Below, in pieces: positions 34,561 through 43,711 of a stretch of DNA of 64,000 bases. Each line of letters begins with the position of its first letter. Position 1 is the stretch's first letter. The position numbers and the translations under genes are program-made. The stretch covers positions 186,001-250,000 of the forward strand of contig OZ244933.1 of the NCBI GenBank assembly GCA_965222065.1. Direction: 5' to 3'. This DNA is from GM7GCV1 sp965222065. Lineage in GTDB: Bacteria > Pseudomonadota > Gammaproteobacteria > Pseudomonadales > GM7GCV1. The notes under the pieces are model-generated. The model searched no databases. It worked only from the letters and a program-made list of their open reading frames with translations, and was not told the DNA's origin.

Positions 34561-35838
34561 TCATTCCCTGAATTCTTCCTCTTCCGGAATCCGGCAAAAC
34601 GCAATTTTGGTTCCCACGTAACCTGCGGCTGTTACCTGGTTGCAACCTACCTGCACGGTTCCGGCACCAAATTTTTGGTTAATGCGGTCCATGGCTATCG
34701 TGATTTTGTCTCCCCTGGCCTTATCTGCCGGCTCAGCAAACAGGTCCAGGGTAAGCTGTCCCGGCTCGCAGAGGTCGTAAATCGCCACGGAGACGGATTT
34801 TAAGGGGGTTTCCTGCAAGTTAATGAGCATGGATTGCCACAGGTTCCCGAGAGCCCGAATAAAGGCCAGGTTGTCCTGTGTTGGTGCCAGTGACTGTTCA
34901 GCCCCCCAGCGCTGGTGATGAACACTGCGCACCGACAGGGAGAAACACTGTCCACAAAGTTGATAGCGTCGCAAACGGCTGGCGGCCTTTAATGTGAGCT
35001 GACGGCTAATGGCATAGGCTTTTTCCGGTGAGCGTAAATTGGGGTCAAGCACCCGGCTGTGGCCAACCATACGTCGCTGGGTTGCCAGCTCAGGAATCTC
35101 ATAACCATGTAACCGGTACCAGAGTTTTTCGCCGCCTACGCTGCCCCAGATGGCTCGGGCCCGTTTGGGAGGGAGGTGCCAGAATTGTCGAATACTGTGA
35201 ATGCCCGCCATATCCAGGCGTCGCATCATGCCGCGATTAATTCCTGGAAGATCCATCAGCTCGAGAGCAAACAACCGTTCGGCATATTTTCCGGGTTCCA
35301 GAATGACCAGACCGTTGGGCTTTTCCATTTCAGTGGCTACCTTGGCTAGATAGGCATTGGGAGCAATGCCGATAGAGCAGGTGACGACCTCGCCAATATT
35401 GCGCCGAAACCCTTCCTTGATGCGAACAGCAAGCTCATAGGCCTTGTGAGGTGGCCGATCATTGTTAAACAGTTGGCAGGCAGCTTCATCGATTGACCAG
35501 ATTTTCGTCACCGGAGTGTGTTGCTCCAGTTCGGCCATGATTCGGTTGTGGTACTGCACATAGAGGTCGTGTTTGGCCAGCACGCAAACCAGATTTGGGC
35601 AAAGCTTCTTTGCCTCGTAAATTTTGGTGCCGGTTTTGATGCCGTAAGCCTTGGCTTCATAGCTGGCAGCAATGGCGCAGGTGCTGTCAGTCATCATGGG
35701 GACAACGGCGACCGGTCTGCCGCGCAACTCCGGATGTTCCTGCTGCTCCACGCTGGCAAAGTAACTGTTGAGGTCAAAAAATAACCATCGAAGCTCGTTG
35801 ACCGGTTGAAATGTATTCGAAAAAGACTGTATATGCAT
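34561..35838 (-). CDS. Y-family translesion DNA polymerase
   Basis: 425 residues. Catalytic motifs fit Y-family polymerases: WLFFDLNSYFASVEQQEHPE with the first metal aspartate and KIWSIDEAAC with the second acidic pair; helix-hairpin-helix near LMDLPGINRGMMRRLDMAGI. It is neither a typical DinB (which has HVDMDAFFASVE) nor UmuC with a UmuD partner, and no umuD is adjacent. It belongs to a less studied proteobacterial clade. The only usable start codon lies inside a LexA box, so SOS control is expected. Confidence 0.9.
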   Translation of the reverse strand: MHIQSFSNTFQPVNELRWLFFDLNSYFASVEQQEHPELRGRPVAVVPMMTDSTCAIAASYEAKAYGIKTGTKIYEAKKLCPNLVCVLAKHDLYVQYHNRIMAELEQHTPVTKIWSIDEAACQLFNNDRPPHKAYELAVRIKEGFRRNIGEVVTCSIGIAPNAYLAKVATEMEKPNGLVILEPGKYAERLFALELMDLPGINRGMMRRLDMAGIHSIRQFWHLPPKRARAIWGSVGGEKLWYRLHGYEIPELATQRRMVGHSRVLDPNLRSPEKAYAISRQLTLKAASRLRRYQLCGQCFSLSVRSVHHQRWGAEQSLAPTQDNLAFIRALGNLWQSMLINLQETPLKSVSVAIYDLCEPGQLTLDLFAEPADKARGDKITIAMDRINQKFGAGTVQVGCNQVTAAGYVGTKIAFCRIPEEEEFRE

Positions 35839-35842
35839 ACAG
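35827..35842 (-). promoter_or_regulatory. LexA (SOS) box overlapping the polymerase start codon
   Basis: CTGTATATGCATACAG matches CTGTATATATATACAG at 14 of 16 positions with both CTGT/ACAG ends intact. The ATG of the Y-family polymerase (35836-35838, minus strand) lies within it. Confidence 0.85.
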
Positions 35843-35896
35843 TAATTTTCGGCATGATTTACTCAAACTGCAAATTAAATCGTACTGAAATCAGAC

Positions 35897-35924
35897 CTTG
35901 AAATTCTCCAGGCAAAGCCCATTT
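35897..35924 (+). promoter_or_regulatory. sigma-32 heat-shock promoter of htpG
   Basis: CTTGAAA (35897-35903), 14-base spacer, CCCATTT (35918-35924): an essentially perfect heat-shock sigma factor promoter. It lies 70 bp upstream of the htpG start. Confidence 0.88.
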
Positions 35925-35993
35925 ACAGGTCAGTTATGCGATAACTCTTTAATACTCTTTCAACAAATAACCAAATACCAGAAAAGCAAAACG

Positions 35994-37877
35994 ATGACGA
36001 CCAAAACCGAAACCCATGTATTTCAGGCAGAAGCCAAGCAGCTACTGCATTTGATGACGCACTCCCTCTACAGCAACAGGGAGATTTTTGTTCGAGAACT
36101 GGTTTCCAACGCATCTGATGCCTGTGACAAGCTGCGCTTTGAGGCACTGGACAAGGACGACCTCTACGAAGGTGATACGGATCTGAAGATTCGTGTGGAT
36201 GTCGATAGTGACGCCAAGACAATAACTTTTACGGATAACGGTATTGGCATGTCCAAAGACGAGGTCATTGCCAATATCGGCACCATTGCCAGTTCCGGTA
36301 CGGCCAAATTTCTGGAGAATCTGACCGGCGACCAGAAGAAGGATTCTGCCTTGATTGGCCAGTTTGGCGTGGGTTTTTACTCTTCCTTTATTGTGGCCGA
36401 CAAGGTAGAAGTGTTTACCCGTCGGGCCGGGTTAAAGCCGGAGGAAGGGGTCTATTGGTGTGCATCCGGGGAAGCCGAATACGAACTGGGTGATGAAACA
36501 ATAGAGCAGCGTGGAACCAAAGTGGTTCTGCATCTGAAAAAGGATGCCCAGGAATTCAGCAATGACTGGTCGATTCGCTCCATTATCAAAAAATATTCGG
36601 ACCATATTGCGATCCCTGTGGAAATGGTCAAACCTTATTATGGTGACGAAGAAGAAAAACCGGAAACGCCGGAATACGAACCGGTTAACTCGGTAAAGGC
36701 ACTGTGGACCAAATCCCGTTCTGAGTTAAAAGACGAGGATTACAAAGAGTTCTACCGACATATTTCCCATGACTTTGAAGAACCATTGACCTGGAGTCAC
36801 AACCGGGTCGAAGGCAAGCTGGATTACATCAGCCTTCTGTATCTGCCCAAAAAGCCATTGTTTGATCTGTACAACCGTGAATCCCCCAAGGGCCTGAAGC
36901 TGTATGTGCGCCGAACCTTTATTCTTGATGACGCCGAGCAGTTCCTGCCCCTCTACCTGCGTTTTGTAAAAGGTGTTGTGGACTCCAGTGATTTGCCGCT
37001 CAACGTCTCGCGTGAGATTTTGCAGCATTCGCCCCAGGTAGACTCCATCAAGTCCGCACTTACCAAGCGGGTACTCGATATGTTGTCAAAAATTGCGAAA
37101 AAGGACGCGGAGAAATACCAGGAGTTCTGGAATGCCTTTGGCGCAGTCCTGAAAGAAGGGCCAGTGGAAGATCCTGCCAATCAGGAAAAAGTGGCTGAGC
37201 TGCTGCGGTTTGCGACGACCAACAGCGAGTCCAACGTCCAGGATCAGTCGCTTGATCAATATATTGAGCGCATGAAAGAGGGGCAGGACAAAATTTACTA
37301 CATTATTGGCGAGTCCAGCACAGTCGTGCGTAAATCGCCGCTCTTGGAGGCTTTCAAGTCTCGCGGCTATGAAGTCCTGTTGCTTACAGACCGTATCGAT
37401 GAATGGCTGATGAGCAACATGACGGAATACAAGGGAAAGCAGTTCCAGGATGTAGCGCGCGGTGAATTGCCAGACCTGGATAAAGGCGAAAAGAGCGAGA
37501 AAAGCGAAGACGAGAAAAAAGAAGACAATGCCCTGATCGAGAAAATTAAAACCTATCTCGGTGATCGCGTGTCTGATGTTCGTGAGTCTCATCGTTTGGT
37601 GGATTCACCAGCCTGTCTGGTCATTGGTGACCAGGATATGGGACTGCAAATGCGCCGTATTATGGAAGCGGCAGGCCAGCCGGTCCCGGAAGCCGTACCA
37701 ATTCTTGAACTGAATCTGTCGCATCCCCTGGTCGAGCGGGTTGAGAAAACCTCGGAAGAAGGCGTTTTCGGTGATTTGACCGAGATCCTTTTTGACCAGG
37801 CAAAACTCTCTGTTGGCGAGCAACTCGACGACCCCGTCAGCTATGTCCAGCGAGTCAACAAGCTGCTGTTTAGCTAA
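35994..37877 (+). CDS. htpG: HSP90 family chaperone
   Basis: 627 residues from the ATG giving MTTKTETHVFQAEAKQLLHL, the normal HtpG start; an earlier in-frame ATG lies inside the heat-shock promoter. N-terminal GHKL ATPase motifs: NREIFVRELVSNASDACDKL, TDNGIGMSKDEV, GQFGVGFYSSF. Middle and C-terminal dimer domains are complete. A Lys/Glu-rich linker is seen near residue 500. ATP-driven chaperone in the cytoplasm, induced by heat through the promoter upstream. Confidence 0.98.
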   Translation: MTTKTETHVFQAEAKQLLHLMTHSLYSNREIFVRELVSNASDACDKLRFEALDKDDLYEGDTDLKIRVDVDSDAKTITFTDNGIGMSKDEVIANIGTIASSGTAKFLENLTGDQKKDSALIGQFGVGFYSSFIVADKVEVFTRRAGLKPEEGVYWCASGEAEYELGDETIEQRGTKVVLHLKKDAQEFSNDWSIRSIIKKYSDHIAIPVEMVKPYYGDEEEKPETPEYEPVNSVKALWTKSRSELKDEDYKEFYRHISHDFEEPLTWSHNRVEGKLDYISLLYLPKKPLFDLYNRESPKGLKLYVRRTFILDDAEQFLPLYLRFVKGVVDSSDLPLNVSREILQHSPQVDSIKSALTKRVLDMLSKIAKKDAEKYQEFWNAFGAVLKEGPVEDPANQEKVAELLRFATTNSESNVQDQSLDQYIERMKEGQDKIYYIIGESSTVVRKSPLLEAFKSRGYEVLLLTDRIDEWLMSNMTEYKGKQFQDVARGELPDLDKGEKSEKSEDEKKEDNALIEKIKTYLGDRVSDVRESHRLVDSPACLVIGDQDMGLQMRRIMEAAGQPVPEAVPILELNLSHPLVERVEKTSEEGVFGDLTEILFDQAKLSVGEQLDDPVSYVQRVNKLLFS

Positions 37878-37938
37878 TGATTCCTGCAGGCCCAAGGTAT
37901 TTTGGGTCTGCAGATTTGCCTATCATGAAAATAATGCG

Positions 37939-37966
37939 CTGACAGAGCCCATTGCCTACGTATAAT
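37939..37966 (+). promoter_or_regulatory. sigma-70 promoter of gpsA
   Basis: CTGACA (37939-37944), 16-base spacer, perfect TATAAT (37961-37966). The predicted transcription start, seven bases on, is at the gpsA ATG itself (37973). Confidence 0.65.
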
Positions 37967-37972
37967 GAACTG

Positions 37973-39007
37973 ATGGATTCAGAGTCACTAAGCGCCAAGT
38001 CGCTCAAAACAACCGTCCTGGGTGGGGGCAGTTTCGGTACTGTCCTGGCCAGCATTGTTTCCAATAATGGTTATCCCTGCACCCTTTGGGTTCGCGACCC
38101 GGAAGATGCCGAAGCTGTGCGTGTCAGTCGCATCAACAGTAAATACCTTCCTGAATTTAAACTTCCCGATGATATGAACATCAGCTCGAATCTGGCGGAA
38201 GTGGTCAAGGATGCAGACATCGTAATGATCGCTGTTCCCGGCAACGCTGTGCGTGAAGTTGCCAAAGAGATCAAGAAGCTGATTCATACGGATGCAGTCA
38301 TTCTCAGCGCCACCAAGGGCATTGAGCCCGGGACCGGGGAGTTGATGTCAGAGGTCATTGCCGAGGAATTGCCAGGTCATGCGATCGGGGTAATAAGCGG
38401 TCCCAATCTGGCCGTAGAGATTGCCGAGGGTCATCTCACGGGAACGGTCGTGGCAAGCAGGGACCCCGAAGTATGCAAGCTGGCACAAAAAATCATGGCG
38501 TCGCGGTCTTTCCGTATTTACTCCAACGATGATGTGACCGGCGTTGAACTGGGCGGTGTGCTAAAGAATATCTACGCGATTTTATCTGGTGTCGCCTCCG
38601 GCCGCGGGGACGGTGCCAATACAGTAAGTATGATGATGACCCGGGGGCTGGCAGAAATGTGCCGCTATGCCCAGGCCCTCGGTGCTAATCCGGCCACATT
38701 TATGGGCCTGTCAGGCATCGGTGATTTGATCGCGACCTGCTCCTCCGAGCTCAGCAGGAATTTTCGGGTCGGTGCACTGGTCGGTCAGGGGAAAACACTG
38801 CAAGAAGCTATTGACGAAATTGGCCAGACAGCCGAAGGTATCAATACCGTCAGTGTGGTGATTGAGCAGGCCAAAAAAATGGGTGTGGATATGCCCCTAG
38901 CCCAGGGATTGCATCAAATACTTTACTCCGGTCGCTCGCTTGAAGAGCTGGTTGAAGAGTTGATGGCGCGAGATCAAACCCAGGACGTGGTTTATCGGGT
39001 CGCGTAA
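37973..39007 (+). CDS. gpsA: glycerol-3-phosphate dehydrogenase [NAD(P)+]
   Basis: 344 residues from ATG 37973; a TTG at 37952 is in frame but lies upstream of the promoter -10 box. It makes sn-glycerol-3-phosphate for phospholipid synthesis. Rossmann motif VLGGGSFGTVLAS at about 17-29, ATKGIEPGTGELM, and catalytic lysine region GGVLKNIYAILSGVASG are intact. No ribosome site precedes the ATG, in line with a possible leaderless mRNA. Downstream is the DUF4389 gene after 26 bp. Confidence 0.95.
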   Translation: MDSESLSAKSLKTTVLGGGSFGTVLASIVSNNGYPCTLWVRDPEDAEAVRVSRINSKYLPEFKLPDDMNISSNLAEVVKDADIVMIAVPGNAVREVAKEIKKLIHTDAVILSATKGIEPGTGELMSEVIAEELPGHAIGVISGPNLAVEIAEGHLTGTVVASRDPEVCKLAQKIMASRSFRIYSNDDVTGVELGGVLKNIYAILSGVASGRGDGANTVSMMMTRGLAEMCRYAQALGANPATFMGLSGIGDLIATCSSELSRNFRVGALVGQGKTLQEAIDEIGQTAEGINTVSVVIEQAKKMGVDMPLAQGLHQILYSGRSLEELVEELMARDQTQDVVYRVA

Positions 39008-39033
39008 GTCATTTGTTTGTTTAGGAAAACATT

Positions 39034-39315
39034 ATGAGTATTCGAGATAACTTGTTGAGTGTTGATACCTGGCTTCGAGCCCTCTATATCCTGTTTTTCT
39101 GGATTTTGCTGACACTGGTAGGCTGGGTACTGGGGGCCGTCGTGGTCGTTCAGTTCCTGATCGTTTTGTTCACGGGAGAGCGCAATAGTCGGCTGGTTGG
39201 TTTTGGCGAGAATTTAGGGGAATATCTCAAGCAGATAGTTGAGTACGTTTGCTTTGTCGACGATGAAAAACCGTTCCCTTTCTCCGATTTTCCCGACGAG
39301 TCGGACGAGGACTAG
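39034..39315 (+). CDS. DUF4389 membrane protein
   Basis: 93 residues. One to two hydrophobic helices (WLRALYILFFWILLTLVGWV and LGAVVVVQFLIVLF) followed by the family motif GFGENLGEYLKQIVEYVCFV and an acidic end. DUF4389 proteins are inner-membrane proteins of unknown role, commonly found beside sixA and gpsA in gammaproteobacteria, as here. Confidence 0.85.
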   Translation: MSIRDNLLSVDTWLRALYILFFWILLTLVGWVLGAVVVVQFLIVLFTGERNSRLVGFGENLGEYLKQIVEYVCFVDDEKPFPFSDFPDESDED

Positions 39316-39345
39316 TTCGATAGACACCGTTATAAGCCTGCGTCC

Positions 39346-39789
39346 GTGAAACTTTTTATATTGCGTCACGGCAAAGCCGGCGATGGTATTCCTGACGCCA
39401 TGCGCAAGCTCAAGGCTCGTGGTCGGGATGATATTCGCAAGGTGATTGATTCACGCAAGTCGGAGCTGGCTTCCATTAGGCAAATCCAGAGTTCATCCCT
39501 GGTCAGGGCGGAGCAAACAGCCGCCATCGTGGCCGAGGCTCTGGGGTACCAGGGAGAAATCACCGAGAACATGCACCTCACCCCCTGGGCCAGGCCGAAT
39601 GACTTTCTTGGCACTATCGATGAGGATGCAGGGGATTTGCTTGTGGCCAGCCATCAACCCTTTGTCAGCGATTTGGTCAGTTTCCTGACCAACGAGGATA
39701 TCTGGATGCCCACCTCCAGCCTGGTCTGCATCGAAGCAGAACACATGTTGCCGGGAGTGGCTGACCTTCTCTGGCAGGAAAATCCCTGA
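39346..39789 (+). CDS. sixA: phosphohistidine phosphatase SixA
   Basis: 147 residues, GTG start. Histidine-phosphatase motif LFILRHGKAG with catalytic His8 at the N-terminus and the second His in ASHQPFVSDL. SixA removes phosphate from histidine phosphotransfer proteins such as PtsO/NPr or ArcB-type domains. It ends on the base before the convergent folE stop, with no spacer. Confidence 0.9.
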   Translation: MKLFILRHGKAGDGIPDAMRKLKARGRDDIRKVIDSRKSELASIRQIQSSSLVRAEQTAAIVAEALGYQGEITENMHLTPWARPNDFLGTIDEDAGDLLVASHQPFVSDLVSFLTNEDIWMPTSSLVCIEAEHMLPGVADLLWQENP

Positions 39790-40338
39790 TTAAACCCGGT
39801 TGCCGATGAGTTGTAAAAACTCTGAACGAGTTGTCTGGTTGCTGCGAAATGACCCCAGCATGGAAGACGTTTGCATTTGTGAGTTTTGCTTCTCCACCCC
39901 ACGCATCATCATGCATAGATGTCTGGCCTCAATAATAACGCCAACACCTTTTGCTCCTGTGACTTCCTGGATGGTCTGGGCGATCTGGTCGGTCAGGGAC
40001 TCCTGGATTTGCAGTCGGCGGGCAAAAAGGTCGACAATTCTGGCTACTTTGGAAAGGCCCAGGACTTTACCATTGGGGATATAACCTACATGTGCCTTGC
40101 CAATAAAGGGGAGAAGGTGATGTTCGCAGAGGGAATACAGTTCGATGTCCCTGACGATGACCATTTCACTGGCATCCGACGGAAACAGGGCACCGTTGAC
40201 AATATCCTCGACGCTTTGCTGATATCCCCGGGTCAAAAACTCCATGGCTTTGGCAGCTCGTTTGGGGGTATCTGCCAGTCCGGGCCGATCAAGGTCTTCG
40301 CCAATGGCTTCAATAATTTTCTTAAAATGTTGTTCCAT
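39790..40338 (-). CDS. folE: GTP cyclohydrolase I
   Basis: 182 residues. It converts GTP to dihydroneopterin triphosphate for folate or queuosine-type pathways. Zinc ligands are visible: Cys-His in YSLCEHHLLPF and the distal Cys in ARHLCMMMRGV. The zinc-binding His/Cys pattern marks it as type IA rather than FolE2. Transcribed toward sixA with zero spacing; prmB is divergent 86 bp upstream. Confidence 0.96.
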   Translation of the reverse strand: MEQHFKKIIEAIGEDLDRPGLADTPKRAAKAMEFLTRGYQQSVEDIVNGALFPSDASEMVIVRDIELYSLCEHHLLPFIGKAHVGYIPNGKVLGLSKVARIVDLFARRLQIQESLTDQIAQTIQEVTGAKGVGVIIEARHLCMMMRGVEKQNSQMQTSSMLGSFRSNQTTRSEFLQLIGNRV

Positions 40339-40424
40339 GAAAATGGGGTATTATCAGACGCAGGCGGCCATCTTAGCCGCTTGCCAGTGAATGTAAAAAT
40401 ATAATTTGTATAGAAGGATTCAAC

Positions 40425-41315
40425 TTGTCATTTAAGCTTTCACAGGTCACCAGCTATCAGGATGCGCTCGAACAAGCCGCCCATTACATGGAAGAAAACG
40501 ACCTATGGTTTGGTCATGGCACTGACAATGCCTGGGATGAAAGTGTTGCGCTTCTGCGCTGGAGCGCGGCTTTGCCACTGGATACCGGATCCGAAACCCT
40601 GAAAACTACCCTGGAACCCGAAGTGCAGGAACGCTTTGTTGCCGCTGTAAACAGGCGTGTTGACGAGCGGATGCCTGCACCCTACATCACCAATGAAGCC
40701 TGGTTTTACGGTCTGCCATTTTATGTAAACAAGGATGTCCTGGTGCCCAGGTCTCCCATCGCTGAATTGATCGGCCAGGATTTTCAGCCCTGGTTAAAGC
40801 TGGATCCTGACCGCATTCTGGATCTTTGTTGCGGGTCAGGTTGCATTGGTATTGCTTCAGCCCTGCAGCTTACACGGGCAAGTGTGGTATTGGCTGACCT
40901 GTCTGCAGCTGCACTGGTTGTTGCCAAGAGCAATATTGAAAAACATGAATGTGCTGACCGCGTTACGATTGCACAGGGTGATCTCTTTGAGCCGGTCAAT
41001 GGCCAGAAATTTGACCTGATTCTCTGTAATCCGCCCTATGTGGATGCCCAGGAGATGGCAAACATGCCGCCAGAATACCTGCATGAGCCCGCCATGGGAC
41101 TGGGTGCGGGCGAGGATGGGCTGGATGTTGCCCGAAAAATTATTGAGCAGGCTCCCGCATTTATGACGGAACGGGCAATCCTGGTACTGGAAGTAGGGCA
41201 TTCATGGCCCAATCTGGAGGCGGCTTATCCCGAACATTCGTTTTTATGGCTGGATTTTGAGAATGGCGGGGAAGGTGTCTGTGTGTTAACGCGAGAAGAA
41301 CTTTTGCAGATGTAG
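40425..41315 (+). CDS. prmB: ribosomal protein uL3 glutamine methyltransferase
   Basis: 296 residues, TTG start. N-terminal helical domain with DLWFGHGTDNAWDE, typical of PrmB; SAM site ILDLCCGSGCIGIASAL and the glutamine-methylating NPPY motif in LILCNPPYVDAQ. It methylates Gln150-type residue of ribosomal protein L3. The prmB-aroC order is widespread in gammaproteobacteria and supports PrmB over PrmC. Confidence 0.94.
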   Translation: MSFKLSQVTSYQDALEQAAHYMEENDLWFGHGTDNAWDESVALLRWSAALPLDTGSETLKTTLEPEVQERFVAAVNRRVDERMPAPYITNEAWFYGLPFYVNKDVLVPRSPIAELIGQDFQPWLKLDPDRILDLCCGSGCIGIASALQLTRASVVLADLSAAALVVAKSNIEKHECADRVTIAQGDLFEPVNGQKFDLILCNPPYVDAQEMANMPPEYLHEPAMGLGAGEDGLDVARKIIEQAPAFMTERAILVLEVGHSWPNLEAAYPEHSFLWLDFENGGEGVCVLTREELLQM

Positions 41316-41346
41316 GCAGCGAACGGCCGCGCACGGATAAACCGGA

Positions 41347-41376
41347 TTGGTCTGAGAGCACCGCTGCACGTATAAT
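41347..41376 (+). promoter_or_regulatory. candidate sigma-70 promoter of aroC
   Basis: TATAAT at 41371-41376 preceded by TTGGTC (41347-41352) at 18 bases. The -35 is weak. About 45 bp before the aroC start. Confidence 0.5.
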
Positions 41377-41421
41377 GCGCGGCTTTCCGATCACTCGATC
41401 AGGTACCAAGAGAAGAACAAC

Positions 41422-42519
41422 ATGTCAGGCAATTCCATCGGTTTACTTTTTTCTGTCGCTACCTTTGGCGAAAGCCACGGGCCAGCACTGGGCGCGGTAG
41501 TGGATGGTTGTCCCCCTGGAATTGAGCTGTCTGAAGCCGACCTTCAGCGCGACCTTGATCGACGCAAACCGGGACAATCCAAATATACCACCCAGCGACG
41601 CGAAGAAGACCAGGTCAAAATCCTGGCCGGTGTGTTTGAGGGAAAAACAACTGGCACGTCCATTGGCTTACTAATTGAGAACACCGATCAAAAGTCCAAG
41701 GATTATAGCAATATCAAGGACTTATTCAGACCTGCTCATGCAGATTATAGCTATAGGCAGAAGTATGGTATACGCGATTACCGTGGTGGGGGACGCTCCT
41801 CGGCACGGGAAACAGCCATGCGGGTTGCGGCAGGAGCAATCGCCAAGAAGGCACTCAAACAACTTTGCGGCATTGAGATCCACGGCTACATGAGCCAGAT
41901 GGGCAGCCTGAAGATCAGGCAGCGTGACCTTTCAGCGATTGAGAACAACGCGTTTTTCTGTCCGGATCCAGGCCTGGTGCCCGAACTTGAGGACGCCATT
42001 GAGCGGTTGCGCAAAGAGGGCGATTCGGTAGGTGCCCGGGTTGAAGTGATGGCGACTGGCGTGCCTCCTGGCTGGGGTGAACCTGTTTTTGACCGCCTGG
42101 ATGCAGACATTGCCAAGGCCATGATGAGTATCAATGCCGTTAAGGGTGTGGAAATTGGTGCCGGTTTTGAGTCGGTTAGCCAGTACGGTAGTGAGCATCG
42201 TGATGAAATCACCCCCAAAGGATTCCTCAGTAATAACGCCGGGGGCATTCTCGGTGGCATTTCCAGTGGCCAGGATATTATTGTGGGTGTTGCACTTAAG
42301 CCGACATCCAGTATCACCAAGCCCGGGAAAACCGTGGATATTCATGGAGAACCCGCTGAGGTGGTTACCAAGGGACGCCATGACCCCTGTGTAGGCATAC
42401 GTGCGGTGCCTATTGCTGAAGCCATGCTGGCGATTACGTTGCTGGACCATTTTTTGCGCCATCGTGGGCAAACAGGTATTACTCAAACAGAGACACCAAT
42501 CATTCCGCCACAGGCCTAA
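41422..42519 (+). CDS. aroC: chorismate synthase
   Basis: 365 residues. It makes chorismate from EPSP using reduced FMN. Signatures: FGESHGPALGAVVDGCPPG at the start, YRGGGRSSARETAMRVAAGA, and GRHDPCVGIRAVPIAEAM. Full length. The MFS gene starts 12 bp after its stop, so they may be co-transcribed. Confidence 0.98.
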   Translation: MSGNSIGLLFSVATFGESHGPALGAVVDGCPPGIELSEADLQRDLDRRKPGQSKYTTQRREEDQVKILAGVFEGKTTGTSIGLLIENTDQKSKDYSNIKDLFRPAHADYSYRQKYGIRDYRGGGRSSARETAMRVAAGAIAKKALKQLCGIEIHGYMSQMGSLKIRQRDLSAIENNAFFCPDPGLVPELEDAIERLRKEGDSVGARVEVMATGVPPGWGEPVFDRLDADIAKAMMSINAVKGVEIGAGFESVSQYGSEHRDEITPKGFLSNNAGGILGGISSGQDIIVGVALKPTSSITKPGKTVDIHGEPAEVVTKGRHDPCVGIRAVPIAEAMLAITLLDHFLRHRGQTGITQTETPIIPPQA

Positions 42520-42531
42520 ACAGGTTTCTCA

Positions 42532-43707
42532 TTGGCTTTTCCCTACTGGCGGCTTTCGGCGTTTTATCTCTTTTATTACGCCTGCCTGGGCACCTGGATT
42601 CCGTACTGGCCGCTCTACGTTCAGTACATTGGCCATAGTGCCCTGGTAATTGGCCTGACCAGCGCCGTTTTCCACTCTACCCGAATTATTGCGCCCAATA
42701 TCTGGGGCTATATCAGCGACAGCACGGGTGAGCGTTTAAAAATTATCCGTTATGGCTGTTTCTTTGCCTTTGTTGCCATATTGGGCATGTTGCTAAGCAC
42801 CAAAGTCTGGGTGCTTACCGCTGTGCTGCTAATTTTCAGTTTTTTCTGGTCTGCGGTGTTGCCCCAGTTTGAAGTCCTGACGCTGAACTACCTTGGTTCC
42901 CGCCAGGCACATAGCTATGGCCGTGTTCGACTGTGGGGATCCGTTGGTTTTATTGCCGCCGTGTTTATCTGTGGTGCCATTTTTGACTGGGTACCTCTCT
43001 CGGCGTTTCCCTGGATTATCTGCACAGTGCTGCTTATGCTTTGGTGGAGCAGCCTTATGGTTCCGCCACAAGAAGACAGTCCCGTTAGTGCCGATGGGCT
43101 GGGCCAGGAAAGCTTTCTGCAGATTGCAAAAAAACGACATATATGGGGTTATCTGATTGCCGTTATCCTGATGATGGCCAGTTTTGGCCCGTACTTCGGA
43201 TTCTTCAGCATTTTGCTGAAAGATACCGGCTACCCCCTGATTTCGGTCAGCCTGTTCTGGTGTGTGGCCGTGGCAGCCGAGGTATTGATTTTTGTTTATA
43301 TCAGGCAGTTATATCAGTTTGTGGGGATACGTAACCTGTTGCTGGCCAGTATTGCCCTGGCTGCCTTGCGCTGGGTGATTACCGGATCGGTACCGGAAAA
43401 TGTGGCCTTGATGACATTTGCCCAGACATTGCATGCGTTCAGTTTCGCCGCATTTCATGCCTGTATGATTGAATTCATACGGCGTTTGTTTCCACACCAC
43501 CAACATGGAAAGGGACAGGCCATGTTTAACTCACTGGGTTATGGTGCCGGTTCGGTCATTGGTGCCTTGTTAGCTGGTCTGGTATGGGACGACCTGGGTG
43601 CAGATACCTATTTCTATGCTGCCGGATTGACGGTGCTGGCATTTTTCTTTGCGTACAGGGCAACCGCGCATCAGGACTTCCACCAGGCGGACGATAAGGC
43701 GGCCTAA
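42532..43707 (+). CDS. MFS transporter, MFS_1-like (HcaT/NupG-related group)
   Basis: 391 residues from TTG 42532 with twelve hydrophobic segments. The start (PYWRLSAFYLFYYACLGTWIPYW) and RLWGSVGFIAAV in the middle are typical of the LacY-like 3-phenylpropionate transporter group. Downstream of aroC by 12 bp; in several gammaproteobacteria an MFS gene of this type follows aroC. Substrate unknown. Confidence 0.85.
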   Translation: MAFPYWRLSAFYLFYYACLGTWIPYWPLYVQYIGHSALVIGLTSAVFHSTRIIAPNIWGYISDSTGERLKIIRYGCFFAFVAILGMLLSTKVWVLTAVLLIFSFFWSAVLPQFEVLTLNYLGSRQAHSYGRVRLWGSVGFIAAVFICGAIFDWVPLSAFPWIICTVLLMLWWSSLMVPPQEDSPVSADGLGQESFLQIAKKRHIWGYLIAVILMMASFGPYFGFFSILLKDTGYPLISVSLFWCVAVAAEVLIFVYIRQLYQFVGIRNLLLASIALAALRWVITGSVPENVALMTFAQTLHAFSFAAFHACMIEFIRRLFPHHQHGKGQAMFNSLGYGAGSVIGALLAGLVWDDLGADTYFYAAGLTVLAFFFAYRATAHQDFHQADDKAA

Positions 43708-43711
43708 AACA

